Notes: generated by a model from the letters alone, not told the origin. DNA of 64,000 nucleotides from Canna indica (GCA_034359265.1 CP136893.1:17303001-17367000); one strand, 5' to 3'; counted from the stretch's first letter, positions 47,771-58,189 are shown. Translations and numbers: made by a program.

Positions 47771-48262
47771 GATATTATAAAGAAATTGACGTGTTGTTAT
47801 AATTGCATTTTATATTATAAAGAAATTGATGTGTTTCTCCGACCTCTAATTGATGAACTGGAAATATTGTGGGTTGAGGGAGCTATCACTTATGATTGTC
47901 ACCGAAAGCACGACCGTGTTTATGACTTTGCAGATAATAGCCATGTACGTGTCGTGCTCGGGCCACTTGGGGCACCGATCCCTTCGGCTGCGGGTGAGCG
48001 GCCCTCAACATCCCGGCCGCAAGACTAGAGCCGGATAGCGGCCTTGGAGTCGGAGCTCACCCAGCAGAGACATGCGATGGAGGAGCAAAGACAGACGAAT
48101 GAAGAGTTGAGACAGACTATGCAAAACATGCAGGCGCTCCTCACTCAGATTGCGTCTCACTCTGGCCTTCTACTGATGATGTCGCAGCCGTCGTCCTCCT
48201 CGACCAGTTGACGATCCCGACCCAGTCGTTGTCGACTCCACCGCCTCCGCCACAGCCGTGAG
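47760..48262 (+). pseudogene. Chimeric junction: TnpD core scrap fused to second-gene C-terminus
   Basis: After an untidy join with duplicated 'ttatattataaagaaattga' blocks (47772-47828), a scrap of the TnpD core (FLRPLIDELEILWV, TYDCHRK) passes at about 47911 straight into the second gene's last exon (DRVYDFADNSHVRVVLGPLG, then the coiled coil EEQRQTNEELRQTMQNMQAL near 48090). The rest of TnpD and exons 1-4 of the second gene are deleted. Both parts are on the plus strand. Confidence 0.8.
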
Positions 48263-48299
48263 ATTTTGGTTTATTGTATTTTATTTATATTTTGATACT

Positions 48300-48802
48300 C
48301 AAGGTTGTTAAACTCGAGAGTTTAAGTAAACTCGTGGAGCCTCCGTAAACTCGTAAGAGTTTACCTAATATTAAAACAATATTAAAAAATATTATACTAT
48401 AAAAATATAATCTAATATAATCTAAAAATCATAATTAAGGCGCAGTTCAACTCCCTAATAAAGCACAGATAAAGATAAACTATAAGAGTACAAGTCTAAT
48501 ACATACATAATAAAGCATTCTAAGTCCATAATAAAACACACACAATGACTCAAAGATAAAAATATAAAAGTACAAGTTCAATCCATAATAATTATCATCA
48601 AATCAAGTTCATCCGAGTTTACCACGAGTTTGACCGAGTTTACTCGCGAGTTTGACCGAGTTTGTGCGAGTTTACCGAGTTTACCCTGAGTTTACCCGAG
48701 TTTACCTAGAAACAAGTTTGAGTGTGAGTTAGCTCGATTTTGATACCTGGGATCGTAAACTCGTCCGAGTTTACGAGTTAACTTGCGAGTTTGATAACAC
48801 TG
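48300..48802. mobile_element. hAT MITE inserted in CACTA-C
   Basis: Ends CAAGGTTGTTAAACTCG and CGAGTTTGATAACACTG with a perfect 8-bp target duplication TTGATACT (48292-48299, 48803-48810). The uninterrupted sequence TTTTGATACTTGTTTG is present in CACTA-2 (complement at about 28728-28745), confirming the empty site. The body repeats GAGTTTAC/GTAAACTC many times around 48600-48790. Confidence 0.92.
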
Positions 48803-49441
48803 TTGATACTTGTTTGTATATTGATAGTTGTATATATACTTATGCTTATATATATATATGATATTTTGATAATTGTTTGCCTTCGATTTGAGGCTTAGAT
48901 TTATGATATTTATGTAAAACTTGTATGTTTGGTTTCAAATGCATGTGTATGATATTTTTGTGCTGTAATCTGTGATTGAAAATAGATTATAATCTATAAA
49001 TACAATTCTATACAGGAATTTACAAAATTTTATTTTTTTCAGTTATTGGATCTACCTTCAGTGACGGCTTACCCACGGTCGACCGTCACTAAGCTGTGAC
49101 TGAAAGCTTATCGTAAATGGCTGATGGCCTGGGAAGCACCAAATATCACGGTTGCTAATAGTATCACCAACGACCCGAAGTCATAGCTGATGTGTTTGTA
49201 TCAGTGATAGCCGCCTACAATCGTCACTGATGTGTTTAAATCAGCGACAACGCCCGCGGTTGTCGCTGATGATTACTTGTGACGGCTGGGAGAGGCCGTC
49301 ACAATTTATTTGAGACACGTACATCAGTGACGACGTTTTGCTATGGCTAACGCCGTCTATGATAGTTGTCATCGATGGTTCATCCACGGCTTGAGCCGTC
49401 AGTGATGACGATAATTCTAGTAGTGAATGATGAGACACAGT

Positions 49442-49956
49442 TAGGGATGGCAACGGTTCGGTTAACCGCACTTTTGGGGGTTAACCGAAATTGAAACTGA
49501 TTTCCAAACCCGCTAATCGAAATCAAAATCGAATCTGGTCGGTTTCAAAAACCTATATCCAAAATCGAAACCGGCTCCGTTTTGGTTATCCAAAGATAAA
49601 CGAAACTGAATTTTTCAGTTCGAATAGAACCAATTATCTGTTTACTAACTGGTTAATCAGTAGTAAACAGATAACTGATTCAATGATCAATAACAAAATC
49701 AGCTTCGGATACCGATTAATCATAAAAAACCGATAGTAAACAGATAATTGATTCAAAGATTAATAACAAAATCGGTTTCGGATATCGGTTAACCGCAAAA
49801 AACCGATAACCAAAATTGAATATATAACCGGTTTCGGTTACCAGTTAACCGCGGTCTGATAACCAAAACTGAACCTGTTTTAAATAGTTTTTGGTTTTTA
49901 CTATCTCCAAAATCAGATATTGTGGTTCGGTTAACCGGTTTGAATTATCATCCCTA
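49442..49956. mobile_element. hAT non-autonomous element rich in GGTTAACCG
   Basis: Ends TAGGGATGGCAAC and the complement of TAGGGATGATAATTC; 8-bp flanks GACACAGT (49434-49441) and GACACACT (49957-49964), 7 of 8 matching. Internally there is a partly duplicated block of about 70 bp ('agtaaacagataa...tgattcaa...ataacaaaatc', 49662 and 49737) and many GGTTAACC or CGGTTTCGG units. The 81-codon plus-strand ORF here is repeat translation. Confidence 0.85.
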
Positions 49957-50094
49957 GACACACTAGTCCCCTTGATTTTTTTTAAAGAAAAATTAAATAT
50001 TAAACATAATTTGATAATTTTTCAAAAAGATTATTGTATGTATATATGACGAGAGACCGAGAGTGTATAAGATTTATTAAATCATTTTTCAAAA

Positions 50095-51703
50095 GGGAAA
50101 ATCATACTTTTGGTCCTCACAGTTTGCTCGAATTTTGATTTTAGTCTCCATAGTTTCAAATTTTTGGTTTTAATCCTCACACTTTATTTCTGTTTATGAT
50201 TGGGTCCTTACTGTCAGATGAGGCCTAAATAGAGCTGACGTGGATAACAGATGCTGACTAGACATTGTTGATGTGGACCTGCAGGGACCAACTTTGTAAA
50301 CTATGGGGACTAAAATAAATTTTTTGTAAATTATGAGAACTAAAACCAAAATTCAAGTAAACTATAAGGATTAAAAATTTTTTTTTTTCTTAAAAAAAAT
50401 ATTAAATACTCACAAAATTATTTTTTTTCTTAAAAAATATTAAAAATATTAAAATTGAACACATTACGGTAGTTAACATTAATTTGGATAGATTTAAACT
50501 AACACTGTCACCTCCATTTGAAAACTTGCAGTGGTTGCAAAATTTGAAAACCTGCTCTCCCGATCTGCTCATCTCTTCACTGATCACCTCCTCACCTCCA
50601 TTTTGATCCTAAGTTTAGCATATTCAAACCAGTTTAAATTAGATTTCGAACGTCAAAAAGTGTTGATTTTCACTTTAATAAATGTCGATTTTTCATGAAT
50701 ATCCCTTAACAATACCCACAAAATCGTAGCAATAATCTTGTATTATGGTGTGCCAAATTTAAACTGCTTTGAATGTGCCAAATTTAGGATCAAAATGGAG
50801 GTGATGAGGTGATCAGTGAAGAGATGAGCAGATCGGGAGAGCAGGTTTTTGAATTCTACGACCGTTGCGGAATTCACGCTAAATTAGGATAATTAACGAA
50901 TAAAAATTGACGTCTAATGACGGCATCGATTTAAATCCACCCAAATTAACGTAAATTACCGTGGTGTGCTCAATTTTAATATTTTTAAATATTATAATTA
51001 TTTATAAATAAATTTAAAAATATCTTGGTCCCTATAGTTTACTTGAATTTTGGTTTTAGTCCTCATAGTTTATAAAATTTTGATTTTAGTCCTTATAGTT
51101 TACCAAGTTGACATTTATTAGAGTGAAAATCAACACTTTTGACGTTCGAAATCTAATTTAAACTACTTTGAATGTGCCAAATTTAGGATCAAAATGAAGA
51201 TGATGAGGTGATCAGTGAAGAGATGAGCAGATCGAGAGAGCAGATTTTCGAATTCTGCAACCATTGCGGAATTCACGCTAAATTAGGATAATTAACGGAT
51301 AAAAATCGACGTCTAATGACGACATCGATTTAAATTCACCCAAATTAACGTAAATTATCGTGGTGTGCTCAATTTTAATATTTTTAAATATTATAATTAT
51401 TTATAAATAAATTTAAAAATATCTTGGTCCCTATAGTTTACTTGAATTTTGGTTTTAATCCTCATAGTTTACAAAATTTTGATTTTAGTCCTCATAGTTT
51501 ACTAAGTTGGTCCCTGCAGGTTCACGTCAACAATGTTCAGTCAGTATCTGTTATCCACGTCGGCTCCGTTTATGCCTCATGTGACGATATGGATCAAATC
51601 TTAAACGAAAATAAAGTGTGAGGACTAAAACCAAAATTTTAAAATTATGGGGACTAAAATCAAAATTCGAAAAAACGGTGAGAACCAAAAGTATAATTTT
51701 CTC
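50095..51703. mobile_element. Palindromic Mutator-like element with internal duplication
   Basis: Ends GGGAAAATCATACTTTTGG and the complement of GAGAAAATTATACTTTTGG; 9-bp flanks TTTTCAAAA (50086-50094) and TTTTAAAAA (51704-51712), 8 of 9 matching. Long inverted arms include 'tttggttttagtcctc' and 'ctgacgtggataacagatgctgac'. An inner unit is present once inverted (about 50420-50660) and twice direct (50761 and 51160, 399-bp period). No transposase is present. Confidence 0.85.
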
Positions 51704-52570
51704 TTTTAAAAATAATTTACTTATAGCTTGGTGGTTAGGTATTTAATTGTTTTACCTATATGTATTGGGTTTAATCCATGGCTTTACGTTTTTTTATGCG
51801 TATTATTTTTCCTTTTCATAATGGCTAAATATTATTTACATAGTAAACACAACTATAAAATCTCTAATAAAAATAGTAACAAAATTATCTTATACTTTAA
51901 ACTTCAAATACAAAAGAAAGAAATTTATTTTTATTGGACAATATTTTTTTACTCACCTTTAGAGCCTATTTGATTGCGGGAACAAATGAAGAATGTAACA
52001 GACAAGAAATAAGAATAGACAAAGAATAAGAATAGATGATGAATGAAATAGCTATTCACTACTAGAATTGTCGTTGTCACCGACAACTTATGCCATTGCG
52101 GAACAGTCAGTGACGACGTATCACAGACGCATCGCGTCGTGGCAAAAAGTCGCCGCTTATCTACACGTCTCAGATAATTTGTGATGGCTAGGGGCGGCCG
52201 TCCTAAGTAATTACCAGCGACAGCCGTGCGTGCTGTCCTTGATTTAAACACATCAGTGACGATCGAGGTGGCTATTGCTGAAATTAAACTATCAGTTGCG
52301 ACTAGGAGCCGTCGGTGATATTATTAACAATCATGAGATTTGGTGCTGCCCAAGCCATCAACTAGTTACGATACGCTTTCGGCGACGGCCTAGTGATGAT
52401 CACCTGTGGGTAAGCCGCGTTGAAATTATATCCTGTAACTGAAAAAATTAAAATTTTGAAAATTCCTGTATACAACAATATTCACACAATATAATCTATT
52501 TACAACCACAAAATATTATACACATATAAATACAACCAATCATATAAGTTTTACTTAAATATCATCAATC

Positions 52571-52793
52571 TAAGCCTCAAATGGAGACAAACAAGTATCA
52601 AATATCAAAACTAAAATATATAAACAACTATAAGCCTCAAACAGAGGCAAACAAGTATCAAAATATTAAATCTAAAGTATAAACAACTATAAGCCTTAAA
52701 CGGAGGCAAACAAGTATCAAAATATCAAATTTAAAATATATAAATATCAAATCTAAAGTATATAAACAACTATAGAGTATCTAAGCCTCAAAC
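52571..52793. repeat. Tandem repeat of about 60 bp in CACTA-4
   Basis: Three to four units beginning TAAGCCTCAAA/CGGAGGCAAACAAGTATC, at 52571, 52631, 52690 and a diverged fourth at 52782. CACTA-2 has only one such unit at the matching place (about 28650-28680). Confidence 0.8.
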
Positions 52794-53132
52794 AACTACA
52801 ACACAACCGGCCTACAGAGACACATAATTAGAGATAAACTAGAATTTTGTTTCTAAATCTTCACATTTAGAGACTAATAAACACAAAATGTGTTCCTAAT
52901 TAGCATCTAAAAATAGCTTTAGAGTCAGATCAATTAAGTGATTCTGTTGTTGGTGTTTCTATAGCTTAGAGTCAAATCAATTAAATGACTATATTATTGT
53001 TGTTTCTATAGATCTTTATAGGCTAATTAGGAATAAATTTTGTGTCAATTAGTCTCTAAATGTGAAGATTTAGAAACAAAAATATAATTTATCTCTAATT
53101 TTGTATTTCTATAGGTCAATTGTGTTGTAATG
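52794..53132. mobile_element. Palindromic CACTA-type MITE inserted in CACTA-4
   Basis: Inverted arms of about 80 bp: the left has ATTAGAGATAAACTAG...TTTCTAAATCTTCACATTTA, the right its complement ending TTGTGTTGTAATG. Ends AACTACAACACAA and complement CATTACAACACAA suggest a CACTACAACACAA terminus. The 3-bp duplication AAC (52791-52793, 53133-53135) is exact: removing the element restores 'gcctcaaacggaggc', the sequence found in neighbouring tandem units. Confidence 0.88.
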
Positions 53133-53183
53133 AACGGAGGCTAACAAGTATCAAAATATAATCAAAATACAATAAACCAAATC

Positions 53184-54290
53184 TCACGGCTGCGGTGGAG
53201 TCGACAACGATTGGGTCGGGAGCATCGACTAGGTCAAGGAGGATGGCTCGGACAATGACATCATCAGTATATGAATGCTGGAGTGAGATACAATCTGAGT
53301 CAGGAGGGCCTGCATGTTCTCCATCATCTGTCTCTGCGCATCCATCATTTGTCTCAACTCGTCATTCGTCTGTCTCTACTCTTCCATCGTCTGTCTCTGC
53401 TGTGCAGGCTCAGACTCCAAGGCCGCTATCCGATTCTCGTCTTGCGTCCGGGATATCAAGGGCCGCTCACCCGTAACGGGAGGGGTCGGTGCCCCAAGTG
53501 GCCTTAACACGGCTCGCGCATGGCCACTATCTGCAAAGTCATAAACACAGTCATGCTCCCAGCCACCTACAGCCATGACCCACGCTACAGGGTCAAAGTC
53601 ACCTTGCGGCATTCCTCCATGCTCGATCACGGTCCTCGTGTATATCTCCTACATATGTTTATATTTTAAATACTATATATATATATATATATAAAAACTA
53701 TAAATAAAAATTATGTAAATCAAATAGACATAAATATTTACCATGATGATCGCGGCCCTGCTATCGACGTAGTCCCCCGCCCCATGTCGCTAGAGGTGAG
53801 TGCGCTCAAACACCTCCATCGGCGAGGGGCGTTAGATGGTGCCATACTCCGCCACCTGCGTCTAATATTAGAAAACAAATACATTAATATTATTGTACAT
53901 GATATATAATTTAATTAAAAGTAAGAAAATTATACATACCATACGACGCTCATGCACTACGAAAGATATGGAACCACCAGTGTGGCGCACCCCCGTGCCG
54001 TCCCCCCCCCCCCCAGATATGCGGTTTCTCGACGCAATCTGGGAGACCTCCTGCCACTTAGGCGTGGCCCACCGCTCAACGAGCTAGTCCCACGTAGGTG
54101 TAGGAATCCACTCGGGGCCGTGTCCCCGAGTCTCCCCAATGTGTTGGCCCTCGGCTGTCTCATCACAGTTTTACGAGCCTGCTGAAGGAGCCCGATGTAG
54201 CAAGCATGGGCAATGCACTCCCATGCACTATCTACAAAAGTGGTCTGGTCCTTCGGCCATGTATAATGAGCCTACAAAAAAATCTTATGT
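53184..54290 (-). pseudogene. CACTA-4 second gene remnant
   Basis: On the minus strand, blocks equivalent to exons 3-5 of the CACTA-3 gene are present: the ARHTGG-type block (about 54000-53945), the VFERTH block (53820-53745) and VIEHGGMP...VAWVMAVGGWEHD with FADSGHARAVLRPLGAPTPP (53640-53480). Frameshifts, stops and a C14 homopolymer at 54001-54014 interrupt it. Exons 1-2 are lost. Confidence 0.75.
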
Positions 54291-54299
54291 TCCTTTTGT

Positions 54300-54500
54300 A
54301 TATAAATACATGCATTGTGATAGTTTCTCGATCCAAAAATCTTAAGTTCGAACATTTTCAGCACGGACATTGGATTTGATTACCACTAACAAATTTTCAA
54401 TTCGAGTAGGCAAAATTTAAGAAGTTACGCCTACTCGAAATTCATCCGTTATAGCTCCACGATGAATTCTTCGGTACATCCAACTTCGATCGTCCGACAT
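54300..54500 (-). pseudogene. CACTA-4 TnpD N-terminal remnant
   Basis: The start region MSDDRSWMYRRIHRGAI-like at 54498 and a short part of the transposase-associated domain remain, then the sequence joins the second gene near 54290. All of the catalytic region is deleted. Confidence 0.75.
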
Positions 54501-54574
54501 GTTCTGTCAAAAAGTTGGCAATATCTTCAGTTAATGTCTTTAGGTGGGATGGTCCTATTCCATTCGGGATTCAT

Positions 54575-54760
54575 GTTATTCATATTGCACTAAGTATTTC
54601 TTTTAGTCATTAACTGCATTCTAAATTTTGACACCATCTCTCTATAGTTCTCTGAATACGCATATCATCTGGGCACGTATCGGAGAACAAAGGAGATACA
54701 AGCCAAAATTTAAAATTGAATAATGAGTAAAAGAATAAAAACTAAGTGCAATACAAATAA
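54575..54760. repeat. Long hairpin upstream of TnpD, CACTA-4
   Basis: Left arm GTTATTCATATTGCACTAAG; right arm CTAAGTGCAATACAAATAAC; inner stem AGTTCTCTGAATACGC opposite GTATCGGAGAAC. Fourth copy of the structure. The repeat array lies beyond it at about 54955-55025 with about three weak units. Confidence 0.82.
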
Positions 54761-55984
54761 CTATGTTACCAAATTATCCAATTAGGGATAATCCAAGGGT
54801 TGTACGTTATATAAAAGATCATCTATTTCGTTTAGACAAACATACAACCCCGAACGGATTTAAGGTTTGCAAAATTATAAATTGACTTGTCGATGCATAC
54901 GTGAAACGTATCAACTCGTCATGATTAATTTATTTTCTAAATTTGTGGATGCCGGTGTGAGTCCACAGTGAACGATTTCGACGTGAGTCTAAAGTGGATA
55001 ATTTCGGCGCGAGTCTATAGTGCTCTTGACATGATTAAACTAATCTAGCTAATTAACTTTAATCATATAATCAAACAATGCAATACAACATTAATTAATT
55101 AATATAAAACAATTAATTAAAAAATAGGGTTTAATATATCCCTAATCAAATTGTGATTAGGGTTTAACCCTAATCAAAGTTTGATTAGGGATATATTTAA
55201 CCCTAATATTTGATTAGGGTTAATTACCCTAATTAAAGATTAGGGATTAAACCTGTAATCCAAACAGTAGCCGGCAGTGCACCTAGCACTGCCAGCTACT
55301 GTTTCATCAGGTTGGGTCCAAAGGATTCGGCCCCAAATCCGGCGCTGGCGTCGTTCTCCAGTGTTTGTGTTCGGCATGTAGACGCCGACACTAGTGGTGA
55401 CAGAGAAAAAGGGGGGTGGTGGAGGCGGAGATTACCTCACGATCCACGTCATAGACGTTGGAGGGTCGGAACCGACAACGGGCAGGCATGAGCGGCGACG
55501 GGCTGCAGGGCAGCAGCGAGGCATGGCAGCAACACGGGTGGTGATGACAACGGCGACACCAGCGGGAGAGAAGAAGAGAAGGAGAAAGATGAAAGGTCGG
55601 GCGTGAACGCAAATAAAAAGGTTTATCATCGACGGCCCGTCGGTCGTCGATAAATCGTGGATACCTAATTATTATATCACCGACGGCCGAAGAAGCCCTC
55701 TCTAAGCCGTCGATGACGAGTTTTTTATTTTCGTGCCGCGTTCGCGCCATCAATTAATAAGCAACGGTCGATGTTAGATGTGGCTACTAAGTTATTTATA
55801 TCACTGACGGACTGTGGGCCCTCGCTAAGTCGTGGCTACTAAGTTATTTCATTTTGCACCCCGTGTGCGCCATCGGCAATGAGCGACGGCCGTAGGCGGT
55901 CGTATGCGAGCATGTCAGATTTTGTTACATCCGTCAAGCCGTCGATGAGCCCCGATGCTGAAAACCATTATTCTAGTAGTGATT

Positions 55985-56612
55985 TGCTTATTTAGTTAAC
56001 ATCAATAATAGACCATGAATAGCTATTCTATTATTTGATTAGCATAAAGAATAGAATAGGAACATAGACGAACTACAAAAATAACTTTATATTATAAATA
56101 TATATTTATACTATTTTATGATTTATTCATGCATTATATTTTACTTTAATAATATTATAATATTTCACTCCTCATTCTAACGATATTATAATTTATTTTA
56201 AAATGATAAAAAAAATCTTAAATATTTAATTTATTATGATTTATATTAACAAATAAATATATAAATTCTATTGTTAAATTTTTAAAATAATATATTAATT
56301 AAAATGTTTTTAAATTAATTAAATATTTTTAAATTGAATATGATATTATTATAATTTAGTTGAGATTATTTATTTGTTAAAAATAATATGCAATTTAATT
56401 ATAATAGACAAAATTAAAAAACATAACACGGAATAAGCAAGATACAACTATTCCTTACCTCAGGGCAAGCAAATGTCTATTCCCCAAACAAGGTAATCAA
56501 AATATACGAGGAATAACTATTTCATTTCTCGTCTATTTCGACAATCAAACATACCCTTATATAATTTTTTTATCTTTATATAAAATTATATGTCAATAGC
56601 CGCATAATCCTA
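55985..56612. other. AT-rich, no gene
   Basis: Contains the presumed right part of the split MITE; otherwise low-complexity AT sequence. Confidence 0.5.
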
Positions 56613-56620
56613 ACACTATA

Positions 56621-56965
56621 TAGGAAAATGAACCAGAGAATCCGACCCAACCCAAACTATTTAGGTTAGGTTGGGTCGTGTGTTCGGGTCTGATTGGGTA
56701 AAATCCAATCATATTTGGGTCGAATCTTAGGTTCCAAAATTTGAAACTCAATGACCCGGTTTATTTATATTATTTAATTATTTTTAAAATATCATATTAC
56801 TAATTCTTTTACCTAAATGGGTATACCTGACCCGACCAAGTTCAGGCTGGATTGAACTTGTGAGGTGAAACATTATAAACTCAATCCACTCAACCCGATT
56901 ACTTTTGATCGAGTTGGGTTAATTTTTCCTCTAATCTCGATCCGACCGACCTCTGAACGGTCCTA
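56621..56965. mobile_element. hAT non-autonomous element rich in GACCCGACC
   Basis: Ends TAGGAAAATGAACCAGAG and complement TAGGACCGTTCAGAG; 8-bp flanks ACACTATA (56613-56620) and ACACTGTA (56966-56973), 7 of 8. The body is filled with 'gggtcgg', 'gacccgacc' and 'gggttgg' units. Confidence 0.75.
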
Positions 56966-57351
56966 ACACTGTATATGTATTTTTATTTAGCTAAAAGGGA
57001 AAACAACCAAAATAGTCTCTCAGCTATAGCGGCTTATTTATTTTGGTCCCTTTTTTTTTCCTGCTCACTTGACTACAAAACTTTTTTTTCGTCCCAATTT
57101 TGGTCTTTGACCCACATCATGCCGTTAAAAAATATCTACGTGGCTAATGTTCACACGATATGACATATTTCTTTAAAATAAAAAAAGTGGGGAATATCTA
57201 CGTGGCTAACTTTATAATTTATGAATTAAAATGAGATCCAATTTTTTTCTACGTACCTCCCACCACCACCACCTATCTTCTTCTTCCTTTCTCTTCCTCC
57301 TCCGTGAAAAAGCTCGAACACCATTTCTGCGTCAACACCACAAAGGAAAAC

Positions 57352-57835
57352 TCACATGGCGTACTTGAGCGAGTTCCCTGCACCCTGGAAGAAGCAACAT
57401 GAGAGGGTGAAATCCGCAACGAAAATTCCAACGAGGGATATGACGACGGCTAACGTCGTGGTCTCCCCAACACCCATGGAGCAGCAGGGGAGAGAGAGTG
57501 GCAGCAGGCGATAACGCGGGGAGTAACGAGATAGTCGACGGGGTGGGCGCCCAAGACATGAAGGGTGTCGGTCTGCTTGAAAACCTGCATGGTGCCGAGC
57601 TCAGTGGTGAAGGACTGAAGGCTGATCCCACACGTCCGATTGCGACTACGAAAGTGACAACAGGGGAAAGCTCACGGGAGAGGGGAAGGGCGAGGACGCC
57701 ACCGATGGAGCGGTGGAGATCGAGGCATGTGAACTCGCGGATGAACTGGATGGTGAAGGTCATGCCGACAAAGGCGGCGGTCAGGAGGCAGACGCCGGTA
57801 GAGCGGGCTCGAGTCCCCAGTATGCGAAACGGCCG
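57352..57835 (-). pseudogene. TGD1: Captured fragment of TGD1 (chloroplast ABC lipid-transport permease)
   Basis: The minus strand reads GVCLLTAAFVGMTFTIQFIR, RSIGGVLALPLSRELSPVV and RVGSAF, then after a frameshift near 57620 VLGA and VTPRVIACC-type residues. After an internal deletion of roughly 90 codons it gives the C-terminal part AVVISLVGIFVADFTLSCCF, FFQGAGNSLKYAM and a stop at 57352-57354. These are the MlaE-like permease segments of plant TGD1, which moves lipid from the ER to the plastid at the inner envelope (family recalled from Arabidopsis TGD1). The N-terminal half and the middle are absent, and two frames are needed, so it is not functional. Its place between the Pack-MULE arms suggests capture of the gene rather than a host locus. 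Confidence 0.8.
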
Positions 57836-58189
57836 CATCGAGCTCGCAGTGCTGATGCTCGATGACTATTCAAATCTCAGAATAAAAATGATTCCATATG
57901 ATTCAAAACAATGCCAGGAAAATCCTCCACTAACAAATAACAAAACAAGGACTTATCGAGTACCATTCACATGTTTAATTGAAGAAAAGCCTAGAACAAG
58001 CACTAGCAGGAAGGTTGGACTCAACTGAGGATCACGACATGATTTGGGTCAATATCACAGAAGAAAGGGTAGATCACGATAGGCGGTGTGATGAGGATCA
58101 CGACAGCTGAGTTCCATCTCTCCTGGAATAATAACACATGCAATGTTTTAGCAAATGTCAGAGGAAGAATGAAGAAAAACGAAGAGAGT

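Larger units (their letters stand above)
45060..49425 (+). mobile_element. CACTA-C, deletion derivative, inverse to CACTA-2
   Basis: The left end AAATACTAGAA (45060-45070; two bases off the consensus) and right end TTCTAGTAGTG (49415-49425) are flanked by AAT on both sides (45057-45059, 49426-49428), a perfect 3-bp duplication. Subterminal motifs are the 'cgacggctg / cagtgacagcc' type shared with CACTA-2 and CACTA-4. Coding remnants are on the plus strand. A hAT MITE is inserted near the right end. Confidence 0.9.
52057..55981 (-). mobile_element. CACTA-4, deletion derivative
   Basis: Perfect ends CACTACTAGAA (52057-52067) and TTCTAGTAGTG (55971-55981) with an identical 3-bp flank ATT (52054-52056, 55982-55984). 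Length 3,925 bp. Subterminal motifs are of the CACTA-2 type. It keeps the hairpin, the TnpD N-terminal domain and a damaged second gene on the minus strand, but the TnpD core and the start of the second gene are deleted, so it is non-autonomous. Confidence 0.95.
51960..56573. mobile_element. Possible MITE split by CACTA-4
   Basis: AGAGCCTATTTGATTG (51961) and the complement of AAGGGTATGTTTGATTG (about 56540-56556) bracket CACTA-4, with 'gaatag' and 'gaataactattt' units on both sides. This looks like a MITE of about 0.7 kb (51960-52056 plus 55982-56573) into which CACTA-4 inserted. The target duplication is not clear. Confidence 0.45.
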
